DNA from: Actinomycetota bacterium
GTDB taxonomy: Bacteria > Actinomycetota > Actinomycetes > Mycobacteriales > Micromonosporaceae
Reading direction: 5' to 3'
DNA: 64,000 bases
Assembly (NCBI GenBank): GCA_005885555.1
Contig: VAWN01000040.1
Location: 47,464-111,463 of the forward strand
The notes below the pieces were generated by a model that was not told the origin of the DNA, did not search any database, and saw only the letters and a list, made by a program, of their open reading frames with translations. Positions 49,093 to 58,151 of the stretch are shown here, in pieces; the first letter of the stretch is position 1; the number at the start of each line of letters is the position of its first letter. The position numbers were made by a program, and so were the translations under genes.

Positions 49093-49713
49093 TCACCGCC
49101 GGACCGCGGAGCTTGTCGGAGCGGCGGCCCCCACCCGGCGCCCGATGAGCGCGCCGACGACGACACCGAGCAGCGCGGCGGCCGCCCCGAACGCCACGCC
49201 GCGGGCGAAGTCACCACGCACCCGGGGCGGCGCAGGGGGCCGCTCGAACACCTCCCCGGCCGGCGCTTCGACCGCACCGGTCAGCACGTCGTCGACGGCG
49301 GCGAAGAACTCGTTCGCGGTCTTCTTCGCCACGCCGGCCAGGATCCGCTGCCCCACGCCGCCGACCGGGCCACCGACGACGGCGTCGGCGTCGTAGGTCA
49401 GCACCGTGCTGCCGTCCCCGCCGTCGGCGAGTCGCACCGTCACCACGGCCGAGACGGTACCCGGGGCACCCGACCCGGCGGCCTTGAGCAGAAAGGCATG
49501 CGGCGCCTCGACGTCGGTAAGGAGCACCTCGCCGGCGTAAGTGCCCTTGATGGCCGCCACCCCGGCGGTGACCGCCATCCGGTACGCGTCCGGCCCGACC
49601 TGTTCCAGCCGTTCGCAGCCGGGGATCGTGCGGACCAGTACCCCCGGGTCGTGCAGCGCCGCGTAGACCTTGTCCACCGGTGCGTGCAGCGTCGCCTCAC
49701 CGCCGACCTTCAC
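49093..49713 (-). CDS. coxG: CoxG-family protein
   Basis: A 206-residue SRPBCC-fold protein of the CoxG type (GGEATLHAPVDKVYAALHDP, RTIPGCERLE) with a C-terminal membrane helix (VAFGAAAALLGVVVGALIG). In carbon-monoxide dehydrogenase systems CoxG recruits or anchors the molybdenum enzyme at the membrane. Here it should tether the hydroxylase encoded by the next three genes. GTG 49713 overlaps the 3' end of the large-subunit gene by 17 bp. Confidence 0.85.
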   Translation of the reverse strand: MKVGGEATLHAPVDKVYAALHDPGVLVRTIPGCERLEQVGPDAYRMAVTAGVAAIKGTYAGEVLLTDVEAPHAFLLKAAGSGAPGTVSAVVTVRLADGGDGSTVLTYDADAVVGGPVGGVGQRILAGVAKKTANEFFAAVDDVLTGAVEAPAGEVFERPPAPPRVRGDFARGVAFGAAAALLGVVVGALIGRRVGAAAPTSSAVRR

Positions 49714-52072
49714 GGCGCGCCTCCCACAGCTCGGATGGAGATATCGGCATCCGGGTGATCGGAATGCCTTCAGCGTCCTCGATCGCCGAGGCGAGCACCG
49801 CGGCGCCCGGTATCACGCCCGCCTCGCCCGCGCCCTTGACGCCCAACGGGTTCAGCGGCGACGGCGTCTCCAGGTGGTCGATCTCGACGACCGGTACCTC
49901 GGAGGCGTACGGCATGAGGAAGTCCATGAACGACGCGTTGAGCAGCTGGCCGGCGTCGTCGTACACCAGGCGTTCGTACAGCGCCCCACCGACCCCCTGC
50001 GCCACCCCGCCGTGGATCTGCCCGTCGACGATGCGCGGGTTGATGAGGCGGCCGCAGTCGTGCACGACGGCGTACCGCAGCACGGTGATCTCCGCGGTCT
50101 CCGGATCGGTCTCCACGATCGCGGCGTGCATCCCGTCGGCGAACGTGGACCGCAGCGGCGAGTAGTAGTCGGTCGCCTCCAGCCCCGGCTCATCGTCGTC
50201 GGCCACCGGTGGCTTGTCGAGGCTCCCGCCGACCGCGAACTGGGTCGCCCGCGCGGCTTCGGCGTCGAAGGCGTACCGCAGCGGGTTCGCCAGTACCGCA
50301 ACGGTTTTCAGCGCGATCTGCGCCTGCGGGGTACCCCGGACGTGCACCACGCCGTCGGTCACCTCAAGGTCGCGCGGGTCCACTTCGAGCGCCTCGCCGG
50401 CGATGCGCAACGCCTTCGCGCGTACCTTGCGCGCGGCCAGCGCCACCGCATTGCCGCTCAGCACCGCCGCGCGGGACGCGAACGTGCCGACCGCGTACCT
50501 GAACCGCCGGGTGTCCCCGGTGACGACCGTGACGGCCTCGACGGGTACCCCCAGAACGGCTGCGGCCACCTGGGCGAAAACCGTTTCGTGGCCCTGTCCC
50601 TGGGTGGTCAGGCCGGTGGCGACGACGACGGTGCCGTCGGTCTCGACGCGCACGTGCGCGCCCTCGTACGGGCCGACGCCGGTACCTTCGACGTAGCAAC
50701 CGATGCCGATGCCGACCCGGCGGCCTTCCGCGCGCGCCTGGTCGCGGTACGCGGCGAAGTCGTCCCAGCCGATCAGCTTCTTCAGCTTGTCCAGGGCGGC
50801 CGGGTAGTCGCCGGAGTCGTAGATGAGCGGCCGGCCGTCCTGGAAGATCATTCCCTGGTCGTAGGGCATCTCGTCGGGCTGGATGAAGTTGCGCTCGCGC
50901 ACCACGGTGCGGTCGAGGTCGAGGTACCGCGCGATCGCGTCCATCGTGCGTTCCATGACGAAGACGCCCTGCGGCCGGCCGGCGCCACGGTACGGGGTGA
51001 CCTGGACGGTGTTGGTGTAGACCGAGCGGAACTCGACCCGGTACGCGCCGGGCTTGTACGGGCCGAGCAGTTGGGTCGAGGTGATGATCGGCGCGATGAT
51101 GCCGTACGGCGTGTACGCGCCGTTGTCGTGCGCGAAGGTGACCGACAACCCGTGCAGCCGGCCGTCGTCATCGAACCCGACGTCGACCGCGTGCGTCTGC
51201 GCCCGCTCGTGCGCCGAGGAGATGAAGTGCTCGCGCCGGTCCTCGGTCCACTTGACCGGCCGGCCCAGCCGGATCGCCGCCCAGGGAACGAGCACCTCCT
51301 CCGGCCACGGGTGCACGATCTTCACGCCGAACCCGCCGCCCACGTCGGGCGTCACGACCTCGACCCGGTCGACGGGGATGCCGAGCTTCGCGGCGACCGC
51401 GAACCGTACCGACGTCGAGGTCTGCGTCGACGAGTACACCCGCAGGGACCGGTCGGCCGGGTCCCAGCGCGCGTAGACCCCTTTGCCCTCAAGGGGTGTG
51501 GACGCCGACCGTTCGATGTCCAGGTCGAGGTGCAACCGGTGCGGCGCGGCGTCGATGGCGGCGCGCGCGTCGCCGACCTCCTGCACCAGGTGCGCCGCAA
51601 CGTTGTCGGCGACGTCCTCGTGCACGGCGGCGTCGGCCCGGAGCGCCGCGGCGATGCCGACCACGACCGGAAGCTGTTCGTACGTCACGCGGATCAGCGA
51701 CGCGACGTCCTCGGCGACGTACCGGTCCACCGCGACCACCATCGCCACCGGTTCGCCGACGTGCCGCACGATCCCGTTCGCCAGCGGGTACCCGGTGCGC
51801 GGCGCATGAAGGGAAGGGTGCGGGATCAGCAACGGCAGCGGTTCGGCGACCCGCCCGTCGAGGTCCTCGTAGGTGTAGACGGCCACGAGACCGTCGACGT
51901 CGAGGGCGTCGGTCACGTCGACGTCGGTCACCCGCGCGTGCGCGTACGGGCTGCGGACAAAGGCAGCGGCGAGCGCGTCCTGACCCAGGTCGTCGAGGTA
52001 GCGCCCGTCGCCGGACACCAGCCGCGGGTCCTCGCGCCGCTGGATCGGCTCGCCGAACATCCGCGTCGTCAT
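49697..52072 (-). CDS. Molybdenum hydroxylase large subunit (probable uracil/thymine dehydrogenase)
   Basis: A 791-residue molybdopterin-binding subunit of the xanthine dehydrogenase family. Features: FGEPIQRREDPRLVSGDGRY, TPDVGGGFGVKIV, TPYRGAGRPQGVFVMER, GLTTQGQGHETVFAQ (pterin contact) and GVKGAGEAGVIPGAAVL with the active-site Glu. The CO-dehydrogenase loop with its Cys (AYRCSF) is replaced by PYRGAG, so it hydroxylates a ring and does not oxidise CO. With uracil permease and barbiturase in one operon, oxidation of uracil to barbiturate (or thymine to 5-methylbarbiturate) is the best reading. The ATG at 52072 overlaps the small-subunit stop. Confidence 0.87.
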   Translation of the reverse strand: MTTRMFGEPIQRREDPRLVSGDGRYLDDLGQDALAAAFVRSPYAHARVTDVDVTDALDVDGLVAVYTYEDLDGRVAEPLPLLIPHPSLHAPRTGYPLANGIVRHVGEPVAMVVAVDRYVAEDVASLIRVTYEQLPVVVGIAAALRADAAVHEDVADNVAAHLVQEVGDARAAIDAAPHRLHLDLDIERSASTPLEGKGVYARWDPADRSLRVYSSTQTSTSVRFAVAAKLGIPVDRVEVVTPDVGGGFGVKIVHPWPEEVLVPWAAIRLGRPVKWTEDRREHFISSAHERAQTHAVDVGFDDDGRLHGLSVTFAHDNGAYTPYGIIAPIITSTQLLGPYKPGAYRVEFRSVYTNTVQVTPYRGAGRPQGVFVMERTMDAIARYLDLDRTVVRERNFIQPDEMPYDQGMIFQDGRPLIYDSGDYPAALDKLKKLIGWDDFAAYRDQARAEGRRVGIGIGCYVEGTGVGPYEGAHVRVETDGTVVVATGLTTQGQGHETVFAQVAAAVLGVPVEAVTVVTGDTRRFRYAVGTFASRAAVLSGNAVALAARKVRAKALRIAGEALEVDPRDLEVTDGVVHVRGTPQAQIALKTVAVLANPLRYAFDAEAARATQFAVGGSLDKPPVADDDEPGLEATDYYSPLRSTFADGMHAAIVETDPETAEITVLRYAVVHDCGRLINPRIVDGQIHGGVAQGVGGALYERLVYDDAGQLLNASFMDFLMPYASEVPVVEIDHLETPSPLNPLGVKGAGEAGVIPGAAVLASAIEDAEGIPITRMPISPSELWEARREGRR

Positions 52073-52545
52073 GCTTCGCCCCGTTGGATGGCGGCGGCGC
52101 GCAGGACGGAGGCCACGATGTTCTGGTACCCCGTGCACCGGCACAGGTTCCCGCCGATCGCCTCGCGCGCCTGCTCCTCCGTCGGGTCGGGGTGGTCCCG
52201 CAGGTATGCGGTGACGGTCGTGATGAACCCCGGGGTGCAGTACCCGCACTGCAGGCCGTGGCACTCGTGGAACGCGCGCTGCACCGGGCCCAGGCCGCCG
52301 TCCGGCGCGCGGCAACCCTCCACAGTGGTCAGTTGCGCGCCGTCGACGCTGACCGCGAACAGCAGGCACGAGCGCACCGGCTCGCCGTCCAGCAGCACCG
52401 TGCAGGCGCCGCAGACGCCGTGCTCGCAGCCGACGTGGGTACCGGTGCAGCCGAGGTCGTGGCGCAGGAAGTCGGACAGCAGCCGGCGGGCCGGCACGGT
52501 CGCGCTGCGCAGCACCCCGTTGACGGTCACGCTCACCTCATGCAT
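52069..52545 (-). CDS. Molybdenum hydroxylase [2Fe-2S] small subunit
   Basis: A 158-residue electron-transfer subunit with two [2Fe-2S] clusters: a plant-type ferredoxin motif CEHGVCGACTVLLDG (preceded by GCTGTHVG) and, in the C-terminal helical domain, LQCGYCTPGFI and NLCRCTGYQNIV. It passes electrons from the molybdenum centre to the FAD subunit. It overlaps the medium subunit gene by 8 bp and the large subunit gene by 4 bp (ATGA). Confidence 0.92.
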   Translation of the reverse strand: MHEVSVTVNGVLRSATVPARRLLSDFLRHDLGCTGTHVGCEHGVCGACTVLLDGEPVRSCLLFAVSVDGAQLTTVEGCRAPDGGLGPVQRAFHECHGLQCGYCTPGFITTVTAYLRDHPDPTEEQAREAIGGNLCRCTGYQNIVASVLRAAAIQRGEA

Positions 52546-53398
52546 TGGCCACCGCCGCCTTTCCGGCCCGCGCGGTCAGCACCGCGACGAGGTGCCGCCG
52601 GTACGCCGCGGTCGCGTGGATGTCGTCCTCCGGCCGCACGCGCGCCGCGGCCAGCGCGCCCGCCGCGGCCCAGTCGGCCGTGTCGGCGGGAAGTCCCGCC
52701 ACCGCCTCCGCGAGGTCCACCGTCAGCGGGGTCGGCCCGACCGACACGTAGGCCGCGCGGGCGGCGGCGACGCGCCGGTCGGCGGACAGCGTCACGAGCA
52801 CGCCGACACCGCACACCGCGAAGTCGCCGCGCCGCCGCGACACCTCCAGCCACGCGGTGCCACTGCCCTTCGGGGGTACCGGAAAAAGCGCTTCCACGGC
52901 AAGCTCACCCGGCCGCAGCGCCGACTCCAGTGGGCCGACGAAGAACTCGCCCGCCGGTACCGTGCGCCGGCCCGACGCCGAGGCGAGCGTCACCGAACCG
53001 GACAGCAGGCTCAGCACGGCCGGAAGCTCCGCGGCCGGGTCCGCGTGTACGAGGCTGCCCACCGTGGTACCCCTGTTGCGGATCGCCGGGTGCGCGACGT
53101 GCCCGGTCGCCTGGCGCAACAACGGAAGCGCGGCGAATGCCGCGGCGTCCCGCTCGACGGCGGCGTGCCGCGCGAGCGCGCCCACCCGGACCACCCCGGC
53201 GTCGACCGTGACGTGCGCCAGCTCGCCGAGCCGGTTGATGTCGACCAGGTGCCCGGGCGCGGCCAGCCGCATGTTGAGTACCGGCACCAGGCTCTGGCCG
53301 CCGGCCAGTACCTTGCCGTCGGGGCCGGTCTCGGCGAGGACGGCGAGCGCGTCGGCGACCGAGGCCGGCCGGTGGTAGGTGAAGGCCGGCGGCTTCAT
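52538..53398 (-). CDS. Molybdenum hydroxylase FAD-binding medium subunit
   Basis: A 286-residue FAD subunit: PPAFTYHRPASVADALAVL at the start, KVLAGGQSLVPVLNMRLAAP (FAD binding), RNRGTTVGSLVHADPAAELP (FAD binding) and a C-terminal helical domain. It is the outlet for electrons from the hydroxylase, presumably to NAD or a quinone. It lies 6 bp downstream of the permease stop, first of the three structural genes. Confidence 0.92.
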   Translation of the reverse strand: MKPPAFTYHRPASVADALAVLAETGPDGKVLAGGQSLVPVLNMRLAAPGHLVDINRLGELAHVTVDAGVVRVGALARHAAVERDAAAFAALPLLRQATGHVAHPAIRNRGTTVGSLVHADPAAELPAVLSLLSGSVTLASASGRRTVPAGEFFVGPLESALRPGELAVEALFPVPPKGSGTAWLEVSRRRGDFAVCGVGVLVTLSADRRVAAARAAYVSVGPTPLTVDLAEAVAGLPADTADWAAAGALAAARVRPEDDIHATAAYRRHLVAVLTARAGKAAVANA

Positions 53399-53404
53399 CG
53401 GCGG

Positions 53405-54865
53405 TCAGGTCCGGTCCGGAGCCGACTCCTCGTAGGCGGCCGATTCGTCGTAGGCGCCGGGCGCGTCGACGACCACGACGGCGCCCTCGCCCCGTTGCTG
53501 TTCCCGCAGGTGCGGCGGTGCGATCGCACGCGCCACATGGTACGTCCCGATCGTCACGATCGTGCCCAGAGCGATGCCGGACAGGGCGAAGTTCTTGGCG
53601 ATGGTCAGCGTGGTGTTGCCGATCGCGAGGATGATGCCGGCGGCGACGGGTACCAGGTTGATGGGGTTGCCGAAGTCGACCCCGTTCTCCTTCCAGATCT
53701 TCGCGCCGAGCAGGCCGATCATGCCGTACAGCACGACGGTGATCCCGCCGAGCACGCCGCCCGGCGTGGCCTGCACCAGCGCGCCGAACTTCGGCAGCAG
53801 GCCGAAGCCGATCGCGACGATCGCGGCGACGTAGTACGCCGCCGTGGAGTAGATCCGGGTGGCCGCCATGACGCCGATGTTCTCCGCGTAGGTGGTGGTG
53901 GGCGAGCCGCCGACCGCGCTGGCCAGGGCCGTGCCGAAGCCGTCGGCCGCGATCGCCCGGCCCATCGACGGGTCCAGGTCGGTGCGGGTCATCTCGGCGA
54001 CCGCCTTCACGTGCCCGGTGTTCTCCGCGATCAGCGCGATCACGGCCGGCAGGACGAGCAGGATGAACACCGCGTTGAGGTGCGGCAGGTGCCAGCCGGG
54101 GATCTCCTTGCCGTCCGGTCCGATGCTGGTGTGCGGCGGGAACCCGAACCAGCCCGCCGACTTCACCCCGGCCCAGTTGACCCGGTCGTGCAGGGTCACC
54201 TTGCCGGCGACCGGGTCGTACGAGTTGATCTTCCCGAACACGAGGTCGAAGATCCACGACAGCAGGTACCCGAAGATGAGCCCGAGGAACACCGCGATCC
54301 GGCCCAGGAACCCGCGGAACCCCAGCGCCATCGCCATCACGGCGAGCATGGTCAGCAGGGCGACCCACTGGTCCTGCGGCCAGTAGATGTTGGCCACCAC
54401 CGGCGCCAGGTTGAACCCGATCAGCATGACCACCGCGCCGGTCACCACCGGCGGCAGCACCGCGTGCAGCACCCGGGAACCGGCGAAGTGGATGCCCACC
54501 CCGCAGGCCAGCAGCACCAGGCCGGCGATCAGGATCGCCCCGGTGACGTCCGGCGAGGTGCCACCCTGCGCCCGGATGGCGACCACGCCGCCGACGAACG
54601 AGGCCGAGGTACCCAGGTAGCTGGGCACCCGGCCCTGCACGATCAGCAGGAAGCAGATCGTCGCGATGCCGCTCATCATGATGGCCAGCTGCGGGTTGAG
54701 CCCCATGACGATCGGGAAGACGAAGGTCGCCCCGAACATCGCGACCACGTGCTGCGCACCCAGGCCGATCGTGCGCGGCCAGGAGAGCCTTTCGTCCGGG
54801 CGGACCACCTCGCCCGGCGGCGGCGTCTTCCCGTCGTGGACGACCCGCCAACCCAACAAAGTCAT
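53405..54865 (-). CDS. Uracil-type NCS2 permease
   Basis: A 486-residue transporter with about 14 membrane segments. LGAQHVVAMFGATFVFPIVMG and GGSPTTTYAENIGVMAATRIYS are the UraA-type signatures (the glutamate in AENIG binds the pyrimidine). Xanthine/urate members usually differ in the NIG-signature surroundings, so uracil or thymine import fits best. The C-terminus has a short acidic tail. I chose ATG 54865; the upstream in-frame TTG (54895) has no support. It is the first gene of the catabolic operon, and the 223 bp before it must hold the promoter. Confidence 0.87.
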   Translation of the reverse strand: MTLLGWRVVHDGKTPPPGEVVRPDERLSWPRTIGLGAQHVVAMFGATFVFPIVMGLNPQLAIMMSGIATICFLLIVQGRVPSYLGTSASFVGGVVAIRAQGGTSPDVTGAILIAGLVLLACGVGIHFAGSRVLHAVLPPVVTGAVVMLIGFNLAPVVANIYWPQDQWVALLTMLAVMAMALGFRGFLGRIAVFLGLIFGYLLSWIFDLVFGKINSYDPVAGKVTLHDRVNWAGVKSAGWFGFPPHTSIGPDGKEIPGWHLPHLNAVFILLVLPAVIALIAENTGHVKAVAEMTRTDLDPSMGRAIAADGFGTALASAVGGSPTTTYAENIGVMAATRIYSTAAYYVAAIVAIGFGLLPKFGALVQATPGGVLGGITVVLYGMIGLLGAKIWKENGVDFGNPINLVPVAAGIILAIGNTTLTIAKNFALSGIALGTIVTIGTYHVARAIAPPHLREQQRGEGAVVVVDAPGAYDESAAYEESAPDRT

Positions 54866-54998
54866 GATTGACCATGCGGCCTCGGCGGTGACCAACTCAT
54901 GGGCGGGATCCGCCTAACCTCACCGTCGCCACTTAGCGAACATTGCCACCCCGCTCCGCCTCCCGCGCCCCCGCGCCGCCGCGCCGCCCCTCCTCGCC

Positions 54999-55066
54999 GA
55001 TCTTGGAGTTGTGTCGGGGAGATAAGGGATGTCGCTCCGCGAGTCGGGCACCACAAGTCCAAGATC
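54999..55066. repeat. Intergenic palindrome, GATCTTGGA family, copy 3
   Basis: 68 bp bounded by GATCTTGGAGTTGTG and CACAAGTCCAAGATC, arms of 15 bp with one mismatch. The middle differs from copies 1 and 2. It starts 22 bp beyond the pucR stop and lies before the permease promoter region. Confidence 0.8.
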
Positions 55067-55088
55067 GACGGGCCGGGGCCGCACGGGT

Positions 55089-56732
55089 TCAGACCGCGGC
55101 GAAGTCCAGGACGCGCAGGGCGACGGCCACGTCGAGGCGGCGGGACGGGTCGGTGGTGAACGGGCCGACCATGCGTTCCAGCTTGCCGATCCGGTACCGC
55201 AGCGTGTTGTAGTGGAAGTGCAGCCGCCGGGCCGCCTCGGCGACGTTGCAGTTGGTGTCCAGCAACACCTGCAGCGTGTGCCGCAGGTCGGCGCACCCGG
55301 CATCCTCGCCGGCCAGCTCCCCCAGCACATCGTCGGCGTACCCGCGCAGCTCCCCCGCGTCCGGGATCAGCGCGATCAGCCGGTGCACGCCGAGGGAGTC
55401 GAAGCTGGCCCGCGCGCCGTCGCCGGACAGCCGCCGGCCGATGCGGATCGCGGTGCGCGCCTGCTCGTACGCGGCCGGCAGCGCGGCCGGCCCGGTCGCC
55501 ACCCGCGACACGCCGAGGGAGAACGGACCCTCGGTCTTCACCAGGCGGTCCAGCTCGGCCACCAGCCGGGCCGGGTCGCCGTCCGCCGGCACGCCGAGCA
55601 GGGTCACCACCTCCTGGTGGAAGCTGACCACCGGGGCGCGCGGGTCACGCGAGCGCACCGCCGCCTCCCAGGCGGTCGCGAACCGCTCCCGGCCCGGCCG
55701 GGGGTCGTAGCCCGGCCGGGGGTCGTAGCCCGGCCGGGGGTCGTAGCCGGGCCGGGGGTCGTAGCCGGGCCGGGGGTCGTGGCCCGGCCGCGGGTCGTGG
55801 CCGCCGGGCCGGTCCAGCTCCGCGACGACCGCGACCAGCGGGCGGTCCAGCTCCCAGCCGAAGGACCGGGCGTAGGCGACCGCCGCGGGTACCTCGTCGA
55901 CCCGGCCGGTCAGCAGGTCGCGCAGGAAGTCGGCGCGGTACTTGCCCTCCACCGCCGCGACCGCGAGCTGTTTGGTGATCGCGAGCGCGGCCACCGTCGC
56001 CGCCCGCTCCAGGCCGTGCACATCGGCGTCGGTCAGGGGTACCGGCGGGAAGGCCACGATCCGGCCGTGGTCGACCTGGCCGGCGACGATGGGTACCACC
56101 GTCCGGTTCGGCAGGGCGGCCGCGTCCCCGGCCCGGGCCAGCACCCGGCCGTCCGGCGTGGTGATGTGCACCGGCCCGGCGAGGATCCGGGCCAGCTCCG
56201 CGGCGAGGTCGGTCAGGTCGCCGCCGGCCAGCACCACCGAGACCAGCGCCCGGTGTACCTCCTCGCTGCGCGCCAGTACCGCGGCCTGCCGGTTGAGCAG
56301 CTCGCTGAGCACCTCGTTGAGCACGTCGTCGAAACCGACCCCGGCGGGGAACTCGATGATCGGGAAGCCGCGCCGGTCCGCCTCGGCGAGCATCTGCGGG
56401 GGTACCGCGTCCAGGTACCGGTGCAGCTTGATGGCCAGCGCGGCGAGGCCCCGGGCATCGAGCTCGGCGACCAGGTCGACCAGCGCGCCGGGGTCGTCGC
56501 GCAGCGGGTACCCGGTGGTGAGCAGCAGCTCGTGCGGCTTCACCCAGGGCAGGATGTCGGGTACCTCCATGACGTTGAGTCGCCGGACGATCCGGTCCAG
56601 CCCGCTCGCCCCGGCCAGCACCCGGGCACCGGCCAGGGTCGCCGCGCCGAGCACCTCCCGTACCCGCAACCCGAGCGCGGGTTCGGCGCAGCCCGCCGAA
56701 GAATCGCCGGGCGCCTTGGCAACATCCTCCAT
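55089..56732 (-). CDS. PucR-family transcriptional regulator with internal DPRPG repeats
   Basis: A 547-residue regulator. The N-terminal PucR domain (about 20-150: LGLRVREVLGAATLAGARVL, then WVKPHELLLTTGYPLRDDP) may sense a purine/pyrimidine-type ligand. A middle GGDEF-like region follows, and the C-terminus carries the helix-turn-helix (TLQVLLDTNCNVAEAARRLH, then FHYNTLRYRIGKLE). Residues about 311-346 are six (H/Y)DPRPG units inserted in the middle domain and absent from relatives I know. The gene is divergent from the fdrA-like gene with 36 bp between starts, and the permease gene follows it downstream, so it is the likely regulator of both arms. The start ATG lies 6 nt from TATGGT. Confidence 0.88.
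   Translation of the reverse strand: MEDVAKAPGDSSAGCAEPALGLRVREVLGAATLAGARVLAGASGLDRIVRRLNVMEVPDILPWVKPHELLLTTGYPLRDDPGALVDLVAELDARGLAALAIKLHRYLDAVPPQMLAEADRRGFPIIEFPAGVGFDDVLNEVLSELLNRQAAVLARSEEVHRALVSVVLAGGDLTDLAAELARILAGPVHITTPDGRVLARAGDAAALPNRTVVPIVAGQVDHGRIVAFPPVPLTDADVHGLERAATVAALAITKQLAVAAVEGKYRADFLRDLLTGRVDEVPAAVAYARSFGWELDRPLVAVVAELDRPGGHDPRPGHDPRPGYDPRPGYDPRPGYDPRPGYDPRPGRERFATAWEAAVRSRDPRAPVVSFHQEVVTLLGVPADGDPARLVAELDRLVKTEGPFSLGVSRVATGPAALPAAYEQARTAIRIGRRLSGDGARASFDSLGVHRLIALIPDAGELRGYADDVLGELAGEDAGCADLRHTLQVLLDTNCNVAEAARRLHFHYNTLRYRIGKLERMVGPFTTDPSRRLDVAVALRVLDFAAV
55694..55801 (-). repeat. Six 18-bp tandem repeats inside the regulator gene
   Basis: Six consecutive 18-bp units with few differences (minus-strand unit encodes YDPRPG or HDPRPG). 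The four inner units are almost identical; the two nearest the 5' end of the gene read H in place of Y. It is in frame and so can expand or shrink without breaking the gene. Confidence 0.92.
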
Positions 56733-56738
56733 CTCGAC

Positions 56739-56744
56739 ACCATA
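56739..56744 (-). promoter_or_regulatory. -10 box of the leaderless pucR-like gene
   Basis: On the minus strand: TATGGT, 6 nt (GTCGAG), ATG at 56732. Confidence 0.55.
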
Positions 56745-56754
56745 GTCCGGCGCT

Positions 56755-56768
56755 TACCGTCTGAAGAC
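56755..56768 (+). promoter_or_regulatory. Start-proximal promoter and small palindrome of the fdrA-like gene
   Basis: TACCGT (56755-56760) and GTCTGAAGAC (56759-56768, 4-bp arms) directly precede the GTG at 56769. The whole bidirectional control region is 36 bp, so RNA polymerase binding for the two directions must overlap. Confidence 0.45.
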
Positions 56769-58151
56769 GTGCAGCGGCATCTGGAGATCCGGACGGGGGT
56801 CTACCGGGACTCAGTCCAGCTGATGCAGGTCAGCCAGGCGGTACGGGACCGGCCCGGGGTATCCGCCGCGCTCGTCGCCATGGCGACGGGGCTCAACCTG
56901 GAGCTGGCCGCGGGGCTCGGGTTCGCCGCGCCGCCGGGCGCCCGGCCGGAGGACCTGCTGGTCGCCATCGCGGCCGGCGACGGGGCGGCACTGGCCGGCG
57001 CGCTCTCCGCGGTGGACGCCGCGCTGGCGCCCGGTCCCGCGCCGGCCGGCGGCCCGGCCGATGTTCCGCCCCGCTCCGTCGGGTCGGCCGTCCGCCGTGC
57101 CGGGGCGGACCTGGTGCTCGTCTCGACGCCGGGCCGGTACGCGGTGCTCGACGCGTTCGACGCGCTCGACGCGGGCGCCTCGGTGCTGCTGTTCTCCGAC
57201 AACGTCTCGGTGGCTGACGAGGTGCGGCTCAAGGACCGGGCCGCCGCGCGCGGGCTGCTGGTGATGGGACCGGACTGCGGTACCGCGGTCGTCGGCGGGG
57301 TCGGCCTCGGCTTCGCCAACGTGGTCCGGCCGGGGCCGGTCGGGTTGGTCGCCGCGTCGGGTACCGGTGCGCAGCAGGTCATGTGCCTGCTCGACGCGGC
57401 CGGCGTGGGCATCTCGCACTGTCTGGGCGTGGGCGGGCGGGACCTGTCCGCCGCGGTGGCCGGGCGGTCCACGCTCGCCGCGCTGGACGTGCTGGACGCC
57501 GACCCGGCCACCGAGCTGATCGTGGTGGTGTCCAAGCCGCCCGCGCCCGAGGTCGCCGCGCGGGTCACCGGGCACGCGCGGCGGTTGCGCACGCCGGTGC
57601 GCTTCGCGTTGCTCGGGCCGGGGCGTCCCGACCTGACCGCCGTGGTCGAGGCGCTCGGTTATCCGGTACCCACGACCTGGCCGGCCTGGCAGCCGACCGC
57701 GGCCCCGGCGCCGCGGCGGGGTTCGTTGCGGGGCCTGTTCGCCGGCGGCACCCTGTGTGCGGAGGCGGCCCTGATCGCCGACGCGGAGCTGGGCCCGGAC
57801 CCGGGCCGGCAGATGATCGACTTCGGGGCCGACGAGCTGACCCGGGGCCGGCCGCACCCGATGATCGACGGCACGCTCCGCCTGGAAGCCCTGGCAGCGC
57901 AGGTGACCGATCCGGCGTGCGGTGCGGTACTGCTCGATGTCGTGCTCGGGCACGCCGCGGACCCGGACCCGGCCGCGGCGCTGGCACCCGCGATCGCCGC
58001 GGCCGGCCGGCCGGTCGTGGTGTCGGTGACCGGCACGGCGGCCGACCCGCAGGGTCTGGCGCGGCAGGCGCAGGCGTTGTGCGACGCGGGCGCGGCGGTG
58101 TTCCTGTCCAACGCGCAGGCGGCCCGGTTCGCGGCGGGGCTGGTGCGATGA
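56769..58151 (+). CDS. FdrA-like acyl-CoA synthetase-fold protein (oxamate carbamoyltransferase component)
   Basis: A 460-residue FdrA-family protein. It begins LEIRTGVYRDSVQLMQVSQA, followed by a CoA-ligase-like fold: DAGASVLLFSDNVSVADEV, LLVMGPDCGTAVVGGVGLGFAN, LVAASGTGAQQVMCLLD and GISHCLGVGGRDLS. The C-terminal half has GLFAGGTLCAEAALI and MIDFGADELTRGRPHPMIDG. In enterobacteria FdrA with YlbE and YlbF converts oxalurate and phosphate to oxamate and carbamoyl phosphate. Ureidomalonate is oxalurate with one extra methylene, so this protein may do the same to it. GTG 56769 is the first start in the family-like region. It is coupled to the next gene (ATGA). Confidence 0.83.
   Translation: MQRHLEIRTGVYRDSVQLMQVSQAVRDRPGVSAALVAMATGLNLELAAGLGFAAPPGARPEDLLVAIAAGDGAALAGALSAVDAALAPGPAPAGGPADVPPRSVGSAVRRAGADLVLVSTPGRYAVLDAFDALDAGASVLLFSDNVSVADEVRLKDRAAARGLLVMGPDCGTAVVGGVGLGFANVVRPGPVGLVAASGTGAQQVMCLLDAAGVGISHCLGVGGRDLSAAVAGRSTLAALDVLDADPATELIVVVSKPPAPEVAARVTGHARRLRTPVRFALLGPGRPDLTAVVEALGYPVPTTWPAWQPTAAPAPRRGSLRGLFAGGTLCAEAALIADAELGPDPGRQMIDFGADELTRGRPHPMIDGTLRLEALAAQVTDPACGAVLLDVVLGHAADPDPAAALAPAIAAAGRPVVVSVTGTAADPQGLARQAQALCDAGAAVFLSNAQAARFAAGLVR

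Noticed and set aside
49697-53398. Carbon monoxide dehydrogenase (CoxMSL with CoxG)
   Set aside because: The large subunit has PYRGAG where CO dehydrogenases carry the AYRCSF active-site loop with Cys, and the operon context is pyrimidine-like.
53405-54865. Xanthine or urate permease
   Set aside because: The central signature and N-terminus match the UraA/PyrP branch better, and no purine-degrading gene is in the operon.
55694-55801. CRISPR-like array
   Set aside because: Units are contiguous 18-bp in-frame repeats without spacers inside a coding region.
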